Source: JAMCUI01 sp964520615 | GTDB taxonomy: Bacteria > Patescibacteriota > Microgenomatia > 2-02-FULL-39-11 | Direction of reading: 5' to 3' | Assembly (NCBI GenBank): GCA_964520615.1 | Contig: CAZFNL010000068.1 | Location: forward strand, 1-36,769 | DNA: 36,769 nucleotides | Shown: piece after piece, positions 13,355 to 21,750 of the stretch | Numbering within the stretch: position 1 is the first letter of the stretch | Layout of the letters: each line of letters opens with the position of its first letter | Position numbers and translations under genes: made by a program | The notes under the pieces: generated by a model | Told to the model about the DNA's origin: nothing | Seen by the model: the letters and a program-made list of their open reading frames with translations, nothing else | Databases searched by the model: none

Positions 13355-13358
13355 AAAT

Positions 13359-14666
13359 ATGATACTTAAAGTAGAAAAAAGCAATAATCTGCGTGGAGAA
13401 ATCAGTATGCCGGCGTCAAAAACCCATTCATTCAGGGCGCTTGTTCTTGCCTCCCTTGCCAAAGGAACATCAGTAATCAGGAATCCCAAGGTGGGAAATG
13501 ATTGGGATGAGGCAGTCAGGACAATGACTATGTTCGGGGCAAAAATAGAAAAAGAATCTGAAAAAAATATATATCAAGTAAAAGGAGTTGCAGGACAACC
13601 TCAGACGCCTGAAAATATCATAAATGTAGGCAATTCAGGAACAATGCTTTTTTTTGCGGCAGGGGTATCAGCAGCATGTCCCGGCTGGTCAGTCATAACC
13701 GGAGATGAGTCTATAAGGAAACTACGAAAAATTTCCAAAAATCTTTTTGTTCCATATAAAGAATTGGGTATAAATATCATTTCTACCAAGGATGACGGTA
13801 TGGCGCCACTTTTAATAAAAGGTGGTATAAAGTGCGGAAAAGCCCATATGGACGGTGTTGGCTGCCAACCAGTCTTTAGTGTTTTAATCGCTTCTGCTCT
13901 TTCGCCAAAACCAGTGGAAATTTTTACCAAAAATCCGGGAGAGTGTGCCTACATCGATCTACTCCTTTTTTGGTTTGATAAAGTAGGACTGAAATACGAA
14001 AATGTGGGCAATAAACACATGCATTATATTTTCCCGGGGAATAAGTCTCCAAAACCTTTTGACGTAACCATCCCATTTGAATGGTCTGCACCTCCCTATC
14101 CTCTGCTTACGGCTTTGCTTACTCAAAATTCAGAAATCAGTATTAGAGGTATGGATTTAAGTGACCCTTATGGCGATAGGGAAGTGATATACCTATTGAG
14201 GCAAATGGGAGCAAATCTGAATATTTCACCAAATATTTTAACTGCAAGGTCAAGCAACTTGCATGCCATCGAAGCAGATATGAATAATCTTCCTGACCAA
14301 GTACCCACAATAGCGGTAGCGGCTTGTTTTGCCCGGGGAAAAACAGTTATAAAAAATGCAAAAACAGCAAGATGGAAAGAATGCGACAGGATAACTGCCG
14401 TCTGTAAGGAACTCAAAAAAATGGGTGCAAAAATTTATGAGAGAGAAGACGGATTAGTCATAAACCAGGATGATAGTTGGAAATTAAAAGGTACTTCTGT
14501 TTCAGGCTGCAAGGATCACCGCATGGTGCTATCCCTTGCTGTTGCCGGCCTGGCGGCAGATGGTGCACCTACACTCATTAGTGACGCCGAAACAGTAGAA
14601 AAATCTTTTGAAACATTCATTCCGGAAATGGAGATAGCCGGGGCAAGACTAAGTTTAATAAATTGA
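13359..14666 (+). CDS. aroA: EPSP synthase (3-phosphoshikimate 1-carboxyvinyltransferase)
   Basis: Sixth step, adding PEP-derived enolpyruvyl to shikimate 3-phosphate. The 435-residue protein has the two-domain layout: 'MPASKTHSFRALVLASLAKG' (usual SKS is SKT), 'NVGNSGTMLFFAAG' (usual GNAGT), 'GDESIRKLRK', 'GCQPVFSVLIASAL', 'NNLPDQVPTIAVAACFARG' with the catalytic Asp, 'RWKECDRITAV' and 'CKDHRMVLSLAVAGLAADG'. Several motifs deviate slightly, so glyphosate response cannot be predicted. The gap to aroQ is 4 nt, and aroK follows 1 nt after its TGA stop. Confidence 0.94.
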   Translation: MILKVEKSNNLRGEISMPASKTHSFRALVLASLAKGTSVIRNPKVGNDWDEAVRTMTMFGAKIEKESEKNIYQVKGVAGQPQTPENIINVGNSGTMLFFAAGVSAACPGWSVITGDESIRKLRKISKNLFVPYKELGINIISTKDDGMAPLLIKGGIKCGKAHMDGVGCQPVFSVLIASALSPKPVEIFTKNPGECAYIDLLLFWFDKVGLKYENVGNKHMHYIFPGNKSPKPFDVTIPFEWSAPPYPLLTALLTQNSEISIRGMDLSDPYGDREVIYLLRQMGANLNISPNILTARSSNLHAIEADMNNLPDQVPTIAVAACFARGKTVIKNAKTARWKECDRITAVCKELKKMGAKIYEREDGLVINQDDSWKLKGTSVSGCKDHRMVLSLAVAGLAADGAPTLISDAETVEKSFETFIPEMEIAGARLSLIN

Positions 14667-14667
14667 T

Positions 14668-15204
14668 ATGTCAATCGTTCTTATCGGTATGAAAGCAAGC
14701 GGAAAGACTACTGTCGGAAAAATATTGGCCGAGAAGTTAAACATGAACTTTGTCGACATGGATAATATTATTGAAAAAAAATACAAAAAAAAATCCGGCC
14801 AAAGTTTGTCATTCAGGGAAATATTCAAGAGATACGGCGAAAAGTATTTTACCAATTTAGAAAGCGTTTGTTTAAGGGAAGTATGCAAAGAAACCAACGG
14901 AAATATTATTCTGGCATGCGGAGGAAGAACGCCGTTAACCAAAAGAAACCAAAATCTTCTGAAAAAAATTGGCCCGGCGGTCTACCTTGATGTAGACAAA
15001 AAAAAATTGCTTTCCAGGACATTGAAAAATGGATTGCCCGCTTTCCTAAAATATACTGACAATCCCGGAAAATCGCTTGATATGATACTAAAAGCACGAG
15101 ATCCTATTTATGAGAAAATTGCGGATATAAAAATTAGTTGTTCGGACAAAAAGCCGGACAAAATAGCAAGCTTGATCATAAAAAAATATTATGACCAAAA
15201 TTGA
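14668..15204 (+). CDS. aroK: Shikimate kinase
   Basis: ATP-dependent phosphorylation of shikimate, the fifth pathway step. P-loop 'GMKASGKTTVGKILAEKL', then 'FVDMDNIIEKK' with the shikimate/Mg Asp, 'ACGGRTPLTKRN' (GGG-like shikimate loop, here CGGR), and the LID region 'GLPAFLKYTDNPGKSLDMI' ending in 'ARDPIYEKIAD'. 178 residues is the usual size. It starts 1 nt after aroA and overlaps aroE by 14 bp, so translation is probably coupled. Confidence 0.94.
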   Translation: MSIVLIGMKASGKTTVGKILAEKLNMNFVDMDNIIEKKYKKKSGQSLSFREIFKRYGEKYFTNLESVCLREVCKETNGNIILACGGRTPLTKRNQNLLKKIGPAVYLDVDKKKLLSRTLKNGLPAFLKYTDNPGKSLDMILKARDPIYEKIADIKISCSDKKPDKIASLIIKKYYDQN

Positions 15205-16006
15205 CGGCAACACCAAAATAATCTGTTTCTTCGGCGCGACTTACAAAACTAGTAAAATGTACGCTGTATATAACGCAGCCTTTGCTGCTTTGGCTTTAAA
15301 TTATATCTATATTCCGGCAAAAGTTACAGATCTTAAAGCAGCCATAGAGGGAATTCGTACTCTGGGAATAAAAGCTGTTGGTATAACTGTACCTTATAAA
15401 GTTGAAATTGTTCAATTTCTTGATGGATTGTCACCGGAAGCTAAACGCATCGGCGCCGTCAACACTGTGATAAATAGTGATGGCATACTCACTGGATACA
15501 ACACTGATGGACAGGGAGCTGTAAAAGCGTTAAAAGAGGTGACCACTCTTAAAAACAAAAAGGCGTTACTTATAGGAGCTGGAGGCGCAGGAAGGGCAAT
15601 TGCTTTTGCCCTTGCCAGCGAAGGAGCCAATCTTACTGTCCTAAACAGGAATAAGGAAAAAGCAGCTAATTTGGCAAAAGCAGCCGGATGCCAATCAGGC
15701 GGACTTAATGATTTGGCAAAAACAATTAAAACTATGGATATTATTATCAACGCCACAACAGTCGGCATGTTTCCCAATATCAACAACTCAGCCGTACCTA
15801 AAAAACTGTTGAAACCTGATATGATAATACAGGAACTTGTTTCAAATCCTCCTGAAACCAGATTGGTAAGAGAGGCAAAAGAATCAGGGTGTAAAATAGT
15901 TACGGCAAAACGTATGCTCTTATGGCAAGCAGTTTTCAAGTTCAGACTTTATACCGGAGAGGAACCTCCAGTAAAAATTATGGAGGAAGCGATAAATAAA
16001 ACTTAA
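15191..16006 (+). CDS. aroE: Shikimate dehydrogenase
   Basis: NADPH-dependent reduction of 3-dehydroshikimate to shikimate. The catalytic Lys is K70 in 'VGITVPYK'; the Asp partner is in 'GYNTDGQG', and 'GAVNTV' matches the family. The dinucleotide-binding domain has 'LIGAGGAGRAIAFALA' and 'VLNRNKEKAANLA', consistent with NADP. 'AKRMLLWQAVFKF' is the C-terminal substrate helix. The N-terminal substrate loop, usually SHSLSPxMHN, is KTSKMYAVYN, keeping one of the two substrate serines. A 75-nt gap with a partial copy of the aroC start follows. Confidence 0.92.
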   Translation: MTKIDGNTKIICFFGATYKTSKMYAVYNAAFAALALNYIYIPAKVTDLKAAIEGIRTLGIKAVGITVPYKVEIVQFLDGLSPEAKRIGAVNTVINSDGILTGYNTDGQGAVKALKEVTTLKNKKALLIGAGGAGRAIAFALASEGANLTVLNRNKEKAANLAKAAGCQSGGLNDLAKTIKTMDIIINATTVGMFPNINNSAVPKKLLKPDMIIQELVSNPPETRLVREAKESGCKIVTAKRMLLWQAVFKFRLYTGEEPPVKIMEEAINKT

Positions 16007-16104
16007 GGCTATGCTTAAATTCTTGACAGCGGGTAAGATCATATAGGTAAAAGTTACACAATTAATAAGATTACAAAGGCTATGCTTAGATTCTTGACAG
16101 CGGG
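16007..16104 (+). repeat. Partial duplication of the aroC 5' end
   Basis: Bases 16007-16033 and 16078-16104 are identical in 26 of 27 positions (A/G difference at the third codon) and lie 71 bp apart. The second copy contains the ribosome-proximal bases and first codons of aroC. Similarity decays just after with a small indel. Confidence 0.9.
16011..16046 (+). pseudogene. Eleven-codon vestige of aroC start
   Basis: The upstream copy reads MLKFLTAGKII and then TAG, against MLRFLTAGESHG in the real aroC. It stops after the repeat ends. It is probably a tandem-duplication remnant, though a short upstream ORF that tunes aroC translation is possible. Confidence 0.6.
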
Positions 16105-17260
16105 AGAATCACACGGACCGGCGGAAGTTGCCATATTGGAAGGTATTCCTGCCGGATTGACCTTATCGGTTGAACATATTCAAAAAGAACTTGAAAAAAG
16201 GCGGGACGGCGTTGGCCGTGGCGGTCGCGGCAAAATAGAAACAGACAAAGTAGAAATTCTGTCGGGTGTGAGGTTTGGTAAAACTATCGGCAGTCCCATT
16301 GCTCTATTGGTGAAAAATAATGATTTTATCAACTGGCAAACCAAAATGAGCCAAGATGATATAGAAGAAGCTGAGAAACAAAAAATAAGAATCACCAATC
16401 CAAGACCCGGTCATGCGGATCTTGCCGGAGTACAGAAATACGGTTTTAATGACATCAGAAATGTTCTTGAACGGGCTTCTGCACGCGAAACGGTAATGCG
16501 GGTGGCTCTAGGAGCCGTAGCCAAAAGACTGCTTTTGGAATTCGGTATTAAAATAGCCAGCCATACCCTTCAAATAGGCAAAATCAAACTGGAAAAAAAG
16601 GGTTATGCCTTTTCCCGGATAGAAAAATCTTTTGAGAAAGATCCCGAATTGAGGTGTGTAGATGCAAATACCGCCCGGAAAATGAAAAACACCATACTTT
16701 CCGCCATAAAAAATAGGGATTCATTGGGCGGAATAGTGGAAATCGTAGCGCATAACGTCCCCCCGGGTCTGGGAAGCTATACACATTGGGATAGACGTCT
16801 TGACGGAAAAATTGCCCAAATTCTTATGAGCATACCCTCTGTCAAAGCCGTTGAGATTGGAAACGGTGTTGACATCGCTTCTGAGTACGGTTCCAGAACA
16901 CACGATGAAATATTTTTTGAAAAGGGGAAGTATATGCGGCAATCCAACCGCGCAGGAGGGATTGAAGGAGGAATGTCAAACGGGGAAGATATCGTCTGCC
17001 GAGTCTACCATAAGCCAATATCCACCTTGGGTAATCCTTTGAGAACTGTGGATATTTCAACAAAAGAAAAAGCTCTGGCGACTATAGAGAGATCCGATGT
17101 TTGTGTGGTGCCGCGCGCCGGAGTAATCTCTGAAGCCGGGCTGGCGTTTGCCCTGGCGGATACATTTCTGGAAAAATTTGGCGCAGATAGCCTGCGTGAT
17201 GTAAAATACAGTTTTGAAAGATATGAAGAGTTAATCTCTTTTAATAAGCAAGATGTCTAA
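16082..17260 (+). CDS. aroC: Chorismate synthase
   Basis: Last common step, EPSP to chorismate, requiring reduced FMN. 'MLRFLTAGESHGPAEVAILEG' and 'RRDGVGRGGRGKIETDKV' are diagnostic, as are 'NVLERASARETVMRVALGA' and 'SNRAGGIEGGMSNGEDI'. 392 residues is normal for the family. It is preceded by a partial duplicate of its own first codons and overlaps the aminotransferase gene by 8 bp. A flavin reductase is not seen in the window, so monofunctional enzyme use is assumed. Confidence 0.96.
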   Translation: MLRFLTAGESHGPAEVAILEGIPAGLTLSVEHIQKELEKRRDGVGRGGRGKIETDKVEILSGVRFGKTIGSPIALLVKNNDFINWQTKMSQDDIEEAEKQKIRITNPRPGHADLAGVQKYGFNDIRNVLERASARETVMRVALGAVAKRLLLEFGIKIASHTLQIGKIKLEKKGYAFSRIEKSFEKDPELRCVDANTARKMKNTILSAIKNRDSLGGIVEIVAHNVPPGLGSYTHWDRRLDGKIAQILMSIPSVKAVEIGNGVDIASEYGSRTHDEIFFEKGKYMRQSNRAGGIEGGMSNGEDIVCRVYHKPISTLGNPLRTVDISTKEKALATIERSDVCVVPRAGVISEAGLAFALADTFLEKFGADSLRDVKYSFERYEELISFNKQDV

Positions 17261-18488
17261 CAAAAGTCATTCTGTTTTAGCAACTACAGGAGATAATAAA
17301 ATCTTGCCAGAACTGGCAGATAGGTTGAAAAATACCAGTGTATCGGTCATAAAGGAGATGATGTACCTTGGTGCACAAGAAAAAGCAAAAGACAAGAATA
17401 TTGTCTCTCTTGGTGTCGGTCTCCCTTTCTATCCCGCTCCGGAAAATATACATGAGGCGGCTATTTATGCGCTCCACACCAAACCCGATATAGACAAATA
17501 TACTTTATTGACGGGACTCCCAAAACTGCGCGAGGTTGTGGCGCAAAAATCAGAAGAAATGCTATTTAGAAAAGTCACTCCAGAAGAAATACTAATCACT
17601 CCCGGCAGCATGGCTGGACTCCTATACTCATTTCTTGCCCTAGTCAATCCCCAAGAAGAAGTGATACTCCCTTCACCTTATTTTTCCTCAAACGGCGAAC
17701 AGGTTTCGATTGCTGGTGGCATTCCAATTCCCGTAGCTATGATCGAGGACCCGAAGTTAGGTTTCAGACTTGATGTGAAAAAAATAGAAAAAGCCATTAC
17801 CAAAAAAACAAAGGCGATTGTGTTAAATAATCCACAGAACCCAACGGGTGCAATCTACCAGAAAGAAGACCTGCTGGCCCTTGCCAATGTATTAAGAAAT
17901 AAAGACATATACGTAATTACAGATGAAGTTTACGATTTTTTGGTTTTCGACAATTTCGAATATTTTAATATAGCCACATTGGACTTTCTCTGGCCAAAAG
18001 TCATAAGGTGCTGTTCTTTATCCAAAAAATACGGCATGATGGGTTGGAGAATTGGATATCTTCATACAAACAAAGACTTACTTATGAATATATTAAAAAT
18101 CCACGACGCCAATATAGTCTGTGCTCCCCATATCTCCCAAGAAGCGGCAATTGAAGCTCTTACTGGACCTCAGGAAAAAGTAAAGAATCATTTCAAATGG
18201 TTATCCCAAAACCGGGACACCATTTGCAAAAGACTGGATTTACTTCCTGACTTGTTTTCTTATGTCAAACCCAGGGGTACGTATTATGTGTTCCCCAAAT
18301 ATTTGTTGCCAATTCCGAGTATTGAGATGGCTAAACGCCTTCTATACGAAGCAGGAGTTGTCACTGTTCCGGGAGTAGGTTTTGGCCCTGAAGGAGAATA
18401 CCACTTGCGTCTGTCCTTTGGCTCTCCCCAAAAGGATATAGAGGATGCCTTTGACAGAATAGAGTTATGGTGGAAAAAACAGAAATAA
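17253..18488 (+). CDS. PLP-dependent aminotransferase (aromatic/aspartate type)
   Basis: Class I fold-type I aminotransferase, probably making Phe and Tyr from phenylpyruvate and 4-hydroxyphenylpyruvate. Motifs: 'ITPGSMAGLLYSF' near the cofactor, 'LNNPQNPTGAIY' with Asn, 'VITDEVYDFLVF' with the pyridoxal Asp and Tyr, 'CSLSKKYGMMGWRIGYL' with the Schiff-base Lys in SLSKK, and 'YHLRLSFGS' with the substrate-carboxylate Arg. The specificity is inferred from its place at the end of the aromatic operon, overlapping aroC; aspartate, histidinol-phosphate or broad activity cannot be excluded. No dedicated trp genes occur here. Confidence 0.88.
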   Translation: MSNKSHSVLATTGDNKILPELADRLKNTSVSVIKEMMYLGAQEKAKDKNIVSLGVGLPFYPAPENIHEAAIYALHTKPDIDKYTLLTGLPKLREVVAQKSEEMLFRKVTPEEILITPGSMAGLLYSFLALVNPQEEVILPSPYFSSNGEQVSIAGGIPIPVAMIEDPKLGFRLDVKKIEKAITKKTKAIVLNNPQNPTGAIYQKEDLLALANVLRNKDIYVITDEVYDFLVFDNFEYFNIATLDFLWPKVIRCCSLSKKYGMMGWRIGYLHTNKDLLMNILKIHDANIVCAPHISQEAAIEALTGPQEKVKNHFKWLSQNRDTICKRLDLLPDLFSYVKPRGTYYVFPKYLLPIPSIEMAKRLLYEAGVVTVPGVGFGPEGEYHLRLSFGSPQKDIEDAFDRIELWWKKQK

Positions 18489-18506
18489 TCATACCTTGGA
18501 CTAATT

Positions 18507-18532
18507 CCGAATCCAAAGCCAGCTGGAATCGG
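18507..18532 (+). other. Imperfect hairpin after the aromatic operon
   Basis: CCGA-A-TCC (18507-18514) and GGA-A-TCGG (18525-18532) pair with one A-A mismatch; the loop holds part of a CCAGCTGG palindrome. There is no U-run. It may be a 3'-end stabiliser or processing site; nothing else was seen in the gap 18489-18577. Confidence 0.35.
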
Positions 18533-18577
18533 ATCATTGCCCAATCATAAATAAATTAAGCCTAACAATAGCTACTA

Positions 18578-18607
18578 TTGAAATAAGAAACCTTTTCATT
18601 CTAAAAT
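18578..18607 (+). promoter_or_regulatory. pheS promoter, leaderless type
   Basis: TTGAAA (18578-18583), 18-nt spacer, TAAAAT (18602-18607). ATG 18614 is 6 nt after the -10 box, so the start site should be at the initiation codon. Confidence 0.6.
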
Positions 18608-18613
18608 GCACTC

Positions 18614-19666
18614 ATGGAAAGACAAATTTCCCATCTGCAACAGGAGGCTCTTCTAAAATTCAGCAATTGTACTTCAACAGCTGAACTGGAACAGATCTTT
18701 CTACAATATTTCGGTGCAAGCGGAAGCTTCACTAGACTACTCAAAGATTTCAAAAATATTCCCGAAAAAGAGCGGCCCAAACTTGGGAAATTGGCCAATA
18801 TGGTAAAGAAAGAGCTGGAAGATGCATATAACCGTAAAAAAGAAAAGATTATTAGAGCACGGTCTGAAGAATCCATAGATATCTCCATCCCGGGAAAAGA
18901 ACCGCCACTGGGACACCTCCATATAGTGACACAAGCAATTGAAGAAATCGATAGGATTTTTACCCAAATCGGTTTCACGCGGGTACGCTATCGGGAGATA
19001 GAATGGGATTGGTATTCCTTTGGCAGCCTAAACTTCCCTCCTGATCACCCCGCACGTGATGACTTTGAAACTTTTTTTATAGACGCAGATCCTTCACCAA
19101 AATACGGCCGGATGCTCCTCTCACCCCATACTTCATCTGGTCAGGTAAGAGAGATGGAAAGAGTGCACTCCCATCCCCCAATTAGGATGATAAATATCGC
19201 CAAATGTTATCGCCCAAACTGGGATATATCGCACACTCCTATGTTTCACCAGTTTGAAGGGCTTGTCGTTGACGAAGGGATTAACATCACCCATTTGAAA
19301 GGAACAATGGATTATTTTGCTAAACAATATTTCGGTCCAGAACGAAAGACCAGACTTCGACCTTTTCATTTCCAGTTTACCGAACCATCTTTTGAGGTTG
19401 ACATCACCTGTGGCGTATGTCTGGGAAAAGGGACGCTACCTGACGGGCAAAAATGCAAATACTGCAAAGAGGGTTGGCTGGAACTTGGCGGCAGCGGTAT
19501 GGTTCATCCCAACGTACTTGCCGCTGGCAAAATTGACCCTGAAAAATATACCGGTTTTGCTTTTGGTTGGGGAGTAGAAAGAACTTATATGATGAAATCC
19601 GGCACCAAACTGGATGATAACAGGCTTTTATATACCAATGATATTAGGTTTTTGGAGCAGTTCTAA
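18614..19666 (+). CDS. pheS: Phenylalanyl-tRNA synthetase alpha subunit
   Basis: Catalytic subunit of the alpha2-beta2 enzyme that charges tRNA-Phe. The N-terminal ~85 residues form the tRNA-binding coiled-coil. The class II core has 'GHLHIVTQAIEEIDRIF', 'LSPHTSSGQVREM', 'HQFEGLVVDEG' and 'FTEPSFEVDITC'. Two CxxC pairs, CGVC and CKYC (about residues 263-286), suggest a small zinc-ribbon insertion, known in some bacterial PheS. 350 residues is usual. It directly follows the Phe/Tyr biosynthesis operon but seems to have its own leaderless promoter; readthrough from upstream is possible. Confidence 0.95.
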   Translation: MERQISHLQQEALLKFSNCTSTAELEQIFLQYFGASGSFTRLLKDFKNIPEKERPKLGKLANMVKKELEDAYNRKKEKIIRARSEESIDISIPGKEPPLGHLHIVTQAIEEIDRIFTQIGFTRVRYREIEWDWYSFGSLNFPPDHPARDDFETFFIDADPSPKYGRMLLSPHTSSGQVREMERVHSHPPIRMINIAKCYRPNWDISHTPMFHQFEGLVVDEGINITHLKGTMDYFAKQYFGPERKTRLRPFHFQFTEPSFEVDITCGVCLGKGTLPDGQKCKYCKEGWLELGGSGMVHPNVLAAGKIDPEKYTGFAFGWGVERTYMMKSGTKLDDNRLLYTNDIRFLEQF

Positions 19667-19671
19667 AATGA

Positions 19672-19723
19672 GCGTGAAGCGGAAAGGATAAAGCGAAAAG
19701 AAAGAATCTAACCCGCTTAACGC
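19672..19723 (+). other. Hairpin between pheS and pheT
   Basis: GCGTGAAGCGG (19672-19682) and CCGCTTAACGC (19713-19723) pair with one mismatch across a 30-nt loop. It has no U-run, so it is more likely a processing or translation-tuning element than a terminator. Confidence 0.4.
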
Positions 19724-19732
19724 TTAACTCTT

Positions 19733-21742
19733 ATGAATATTTTAATACCCGACTCCTGGCTGCGTGAATATCTGGAAACCGAAGCTGCGCCTGAAGAAAT
19801 TAAGGAATACCTTTCACTTTGTGGTCCTTCTGTTGAGAGAATAAAAAAAGACGGAAAAGACTGTATTTATGAGATTGAAATTACTACAAACCGTATCGAT
19901 ATGGCATCAGTCTATGGCATAGCCCGGGAGGCTGCAGCAATACTGCCGAGATTTGGCATAAAAGCCCGACTGAAAAATTTGGATATCCCGGATAAACTGC
20001 CCTATACGGCAAACCCTCTTCCCATGGATATTGCAGACCCGGCAAAAATATGCAACCGTATTATGGGAATTGTAATGAAAGTAGACCAGATGAAAATGTC
20101 TCCGGAATTTATGCAAAAAAGAATAGAAAAATCAGGAGTCAGATCATTAAATAACCTTGTCGACATCACCAATTATGTCATGCTTGAAGTGGGACACCCT
20201 TGCCATGTTTTTGACTACGACAGAGTAAAAACCCATACTTTCATATTGAGAAAAGCCAAAAAAGACGAACCGATTGTCACTCTTGACGAGAAAAAATATT
20301 TATTAAGCGACGAAGATGTGGTAATCGATGACGGGACAGGAAGGGTAATTGACCTTCCAGGGATTATGGGCACCCAAAACAGTGTAGTAACGCCTGATAC
20401 GCAGAGGATTATTTTCTTTATCGAATCGAATAACCCCATTCTTATACGAAAAACTTCAATGCGCTATGGCATAAGGACAATGGCCGCATCAATAAACGAG
20501 AAACATCCTGACCCCCAACTGGTAAATACTGCCATCTTGCGTGGTATTGAGCTTTATAAGAAGTATGCCGGGGGAGAAATATCAGGAAATCTTATTGACA
20601 TTTACCCGAATAAAACCAAACCTGCGACAATCAATGTCAAATACAAATTTATAAATGACAGGCTTGGGATAGAATTAAAACCGCAGGAAATCATAGATAT
20701 ACTAAAATCGTTACATTTCCATGTTACTGTTTCCTCAACTGACAACTCGCAACTAGTTATTACCCCTCCCTCTTTTCGCCAGTTTGACATTGCCATACCA
20801 GAGGATATTGTTGAAGAAGTTGCCAGGCTTTATGGCTACCACGCTTTACCGACTCGACTTATGGAAGGGAGTATTCCCATTTCTGACAAGCCCAAAGATA
20901 TACCGCTTGAGAAGATTGCCAGACAGGCCCTGAAATATTGGGGCTTTACTGAAGTCTATAATTACTCATTTGTTTCCAAGGATTTTATAATAAAATCCGG
21001 TTTGGATCCTAAAAAGCATTTGAAAGTCGTAAATCCCTTGACTGAAGAGATAGAGTATATGCGCCAATCTCTGATTCCTTCTATCGCGCAAAATATTGCC
21101 TACAACCAAAATCTTGAAAGTAAATTAAGACTTTTCGAAATGGCAAATATATATATCCCGAGAGATTCTGGTTTACCCGATGAAATAAATATTTTGACCA
21201 TTGCCTGCCAAAGCACTTTCGCAGAGATGAAAGGTATAACTGAAACCCTTTTGAAAGAATTGGGGGTAATAAATTATGATTTCACACCTACTCATATACC
21301 ACTTTTCCATCGAAGGCAAACAGTGGATATAAAAGTTGGAACTGACACTTTAGGAACAGCTGGAAAAATTGACCCCAAATTGATGCAAATCTTCGGCATA
21401 AAAAATGACATCTTCATCTGCCAGCTTGACATGCAGAAAGTAACAAAACTGTCAAACCCTTCCAAAAAATATACACCAATACCCATTTACCCGCCTGTAA
21501 GGGAAAACTTGACGCTAGTAAATACCGGCAAACAAATAGGAGATATTCTAAAAACGGTAAAAGAAGCAGATTCTCTTGTTGCTGGTGTGGAGTTGGTTGA
21601 TACATTCAAAAATAATGTTTCGTTAAGGGTCGTTTATCAGGACAGGAAGAAAAACCTGGAAAGCGAGAAAGTAAAAAAAGTCCGGGAAAAAATACTTAAC
21701 AGGTTATCCTCCAAACTCCAAGTCACCCTCAGAAAAAATTAG
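19733..21742 (+). CDS. pheT: Phenylalanyl-tRNA synthetase beta subunit, short form
   Basis: Editing and tRNA-binding subunit of PheRS. At 669 residues it is about 120 shorter than E. coli PheT. The start MNILIPDSWLREYLE (domain B1) runs directly into 'CIYEIEITTNRIDMASVYGI', so the EMAP/OB tRNA-binding domain normally inserted near residues 40-150 is missing. The B3/B4 editing domain ('NNLVDITNYVMLEVGHPCHVF'), the B5 domain, the catalytic-like core and a C-terminal FDX-ACB domain ('YPPVRENLTLVNTGKQIG') are present. It is separated from pheS by 66 nt containing a hairpin. Confidence 0.94.
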   Translation: MNILIPDSWLREYLETEAAPEEIKEYLSLCGPSVERIKKDGKDCIYEIEITTNRIDMASVYGIAREAAAILPRFGIKARLKNLDIPDKLPYTANPLPMDIADPAKICNRIMGIVMKVDQMKMSPEFMQKRIEKSGVRSLNNLVDITNYVMLEVGHPCHVFDYDRVKTHTFILRKAKKDEPIVTLDEKKYLLSDEDVVIDDGTGRVIDLPGIMGTQNSVVTPDTQRIIFFIESNNPILIRKTSMRYGIRTMAASINEKHPDPQLVNTAILRGIELYKKYAGGEISGNLIDIYPNKTKPATINVKYKFINDRLGIELKPQEIIDILKSLHFHVTVSSTDNSQLVITPPSFRQFDIAIPEDIVEEVARLYGYHALPTRLMEGSIPISDKPKDIPLEKIARQALKYWGFTEVYNYSFVSKDFIIKSGLDPKKHLKVVNPLTEEIEYMRQSLIPSIAQNIAYNQNLESKLRLFEMANIYIPRDSGLPDEINILTIACQSTFAEMKGITETLLKELGVINYDFTPTHIPLFHRRQTVDIKVGTDTLGTAGKIDPKLMQIFGIKNDIFICQLDMQKVTKLSNPSKKYTPIPIYPPVRENLTLVNTGKQIGDILKTVKEADSLVAGVELVDTFKNNVSLRVVYQDRKKNLESEKVKKVREKILNRLSSKLQVTLRKN

Positions 21743-21750
21743 AAAATTAA

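Noticed and set aside
18606..18656. Out-of-frame ORF MHSWKDKFPICNRRLF overlapping the pheS start, a possible leader peptide
   Set aside because: Its ATG lies inside the -10 box of the pheS promoter, so it would not be in the transcript from that promoter, and it has no terminator downstream.
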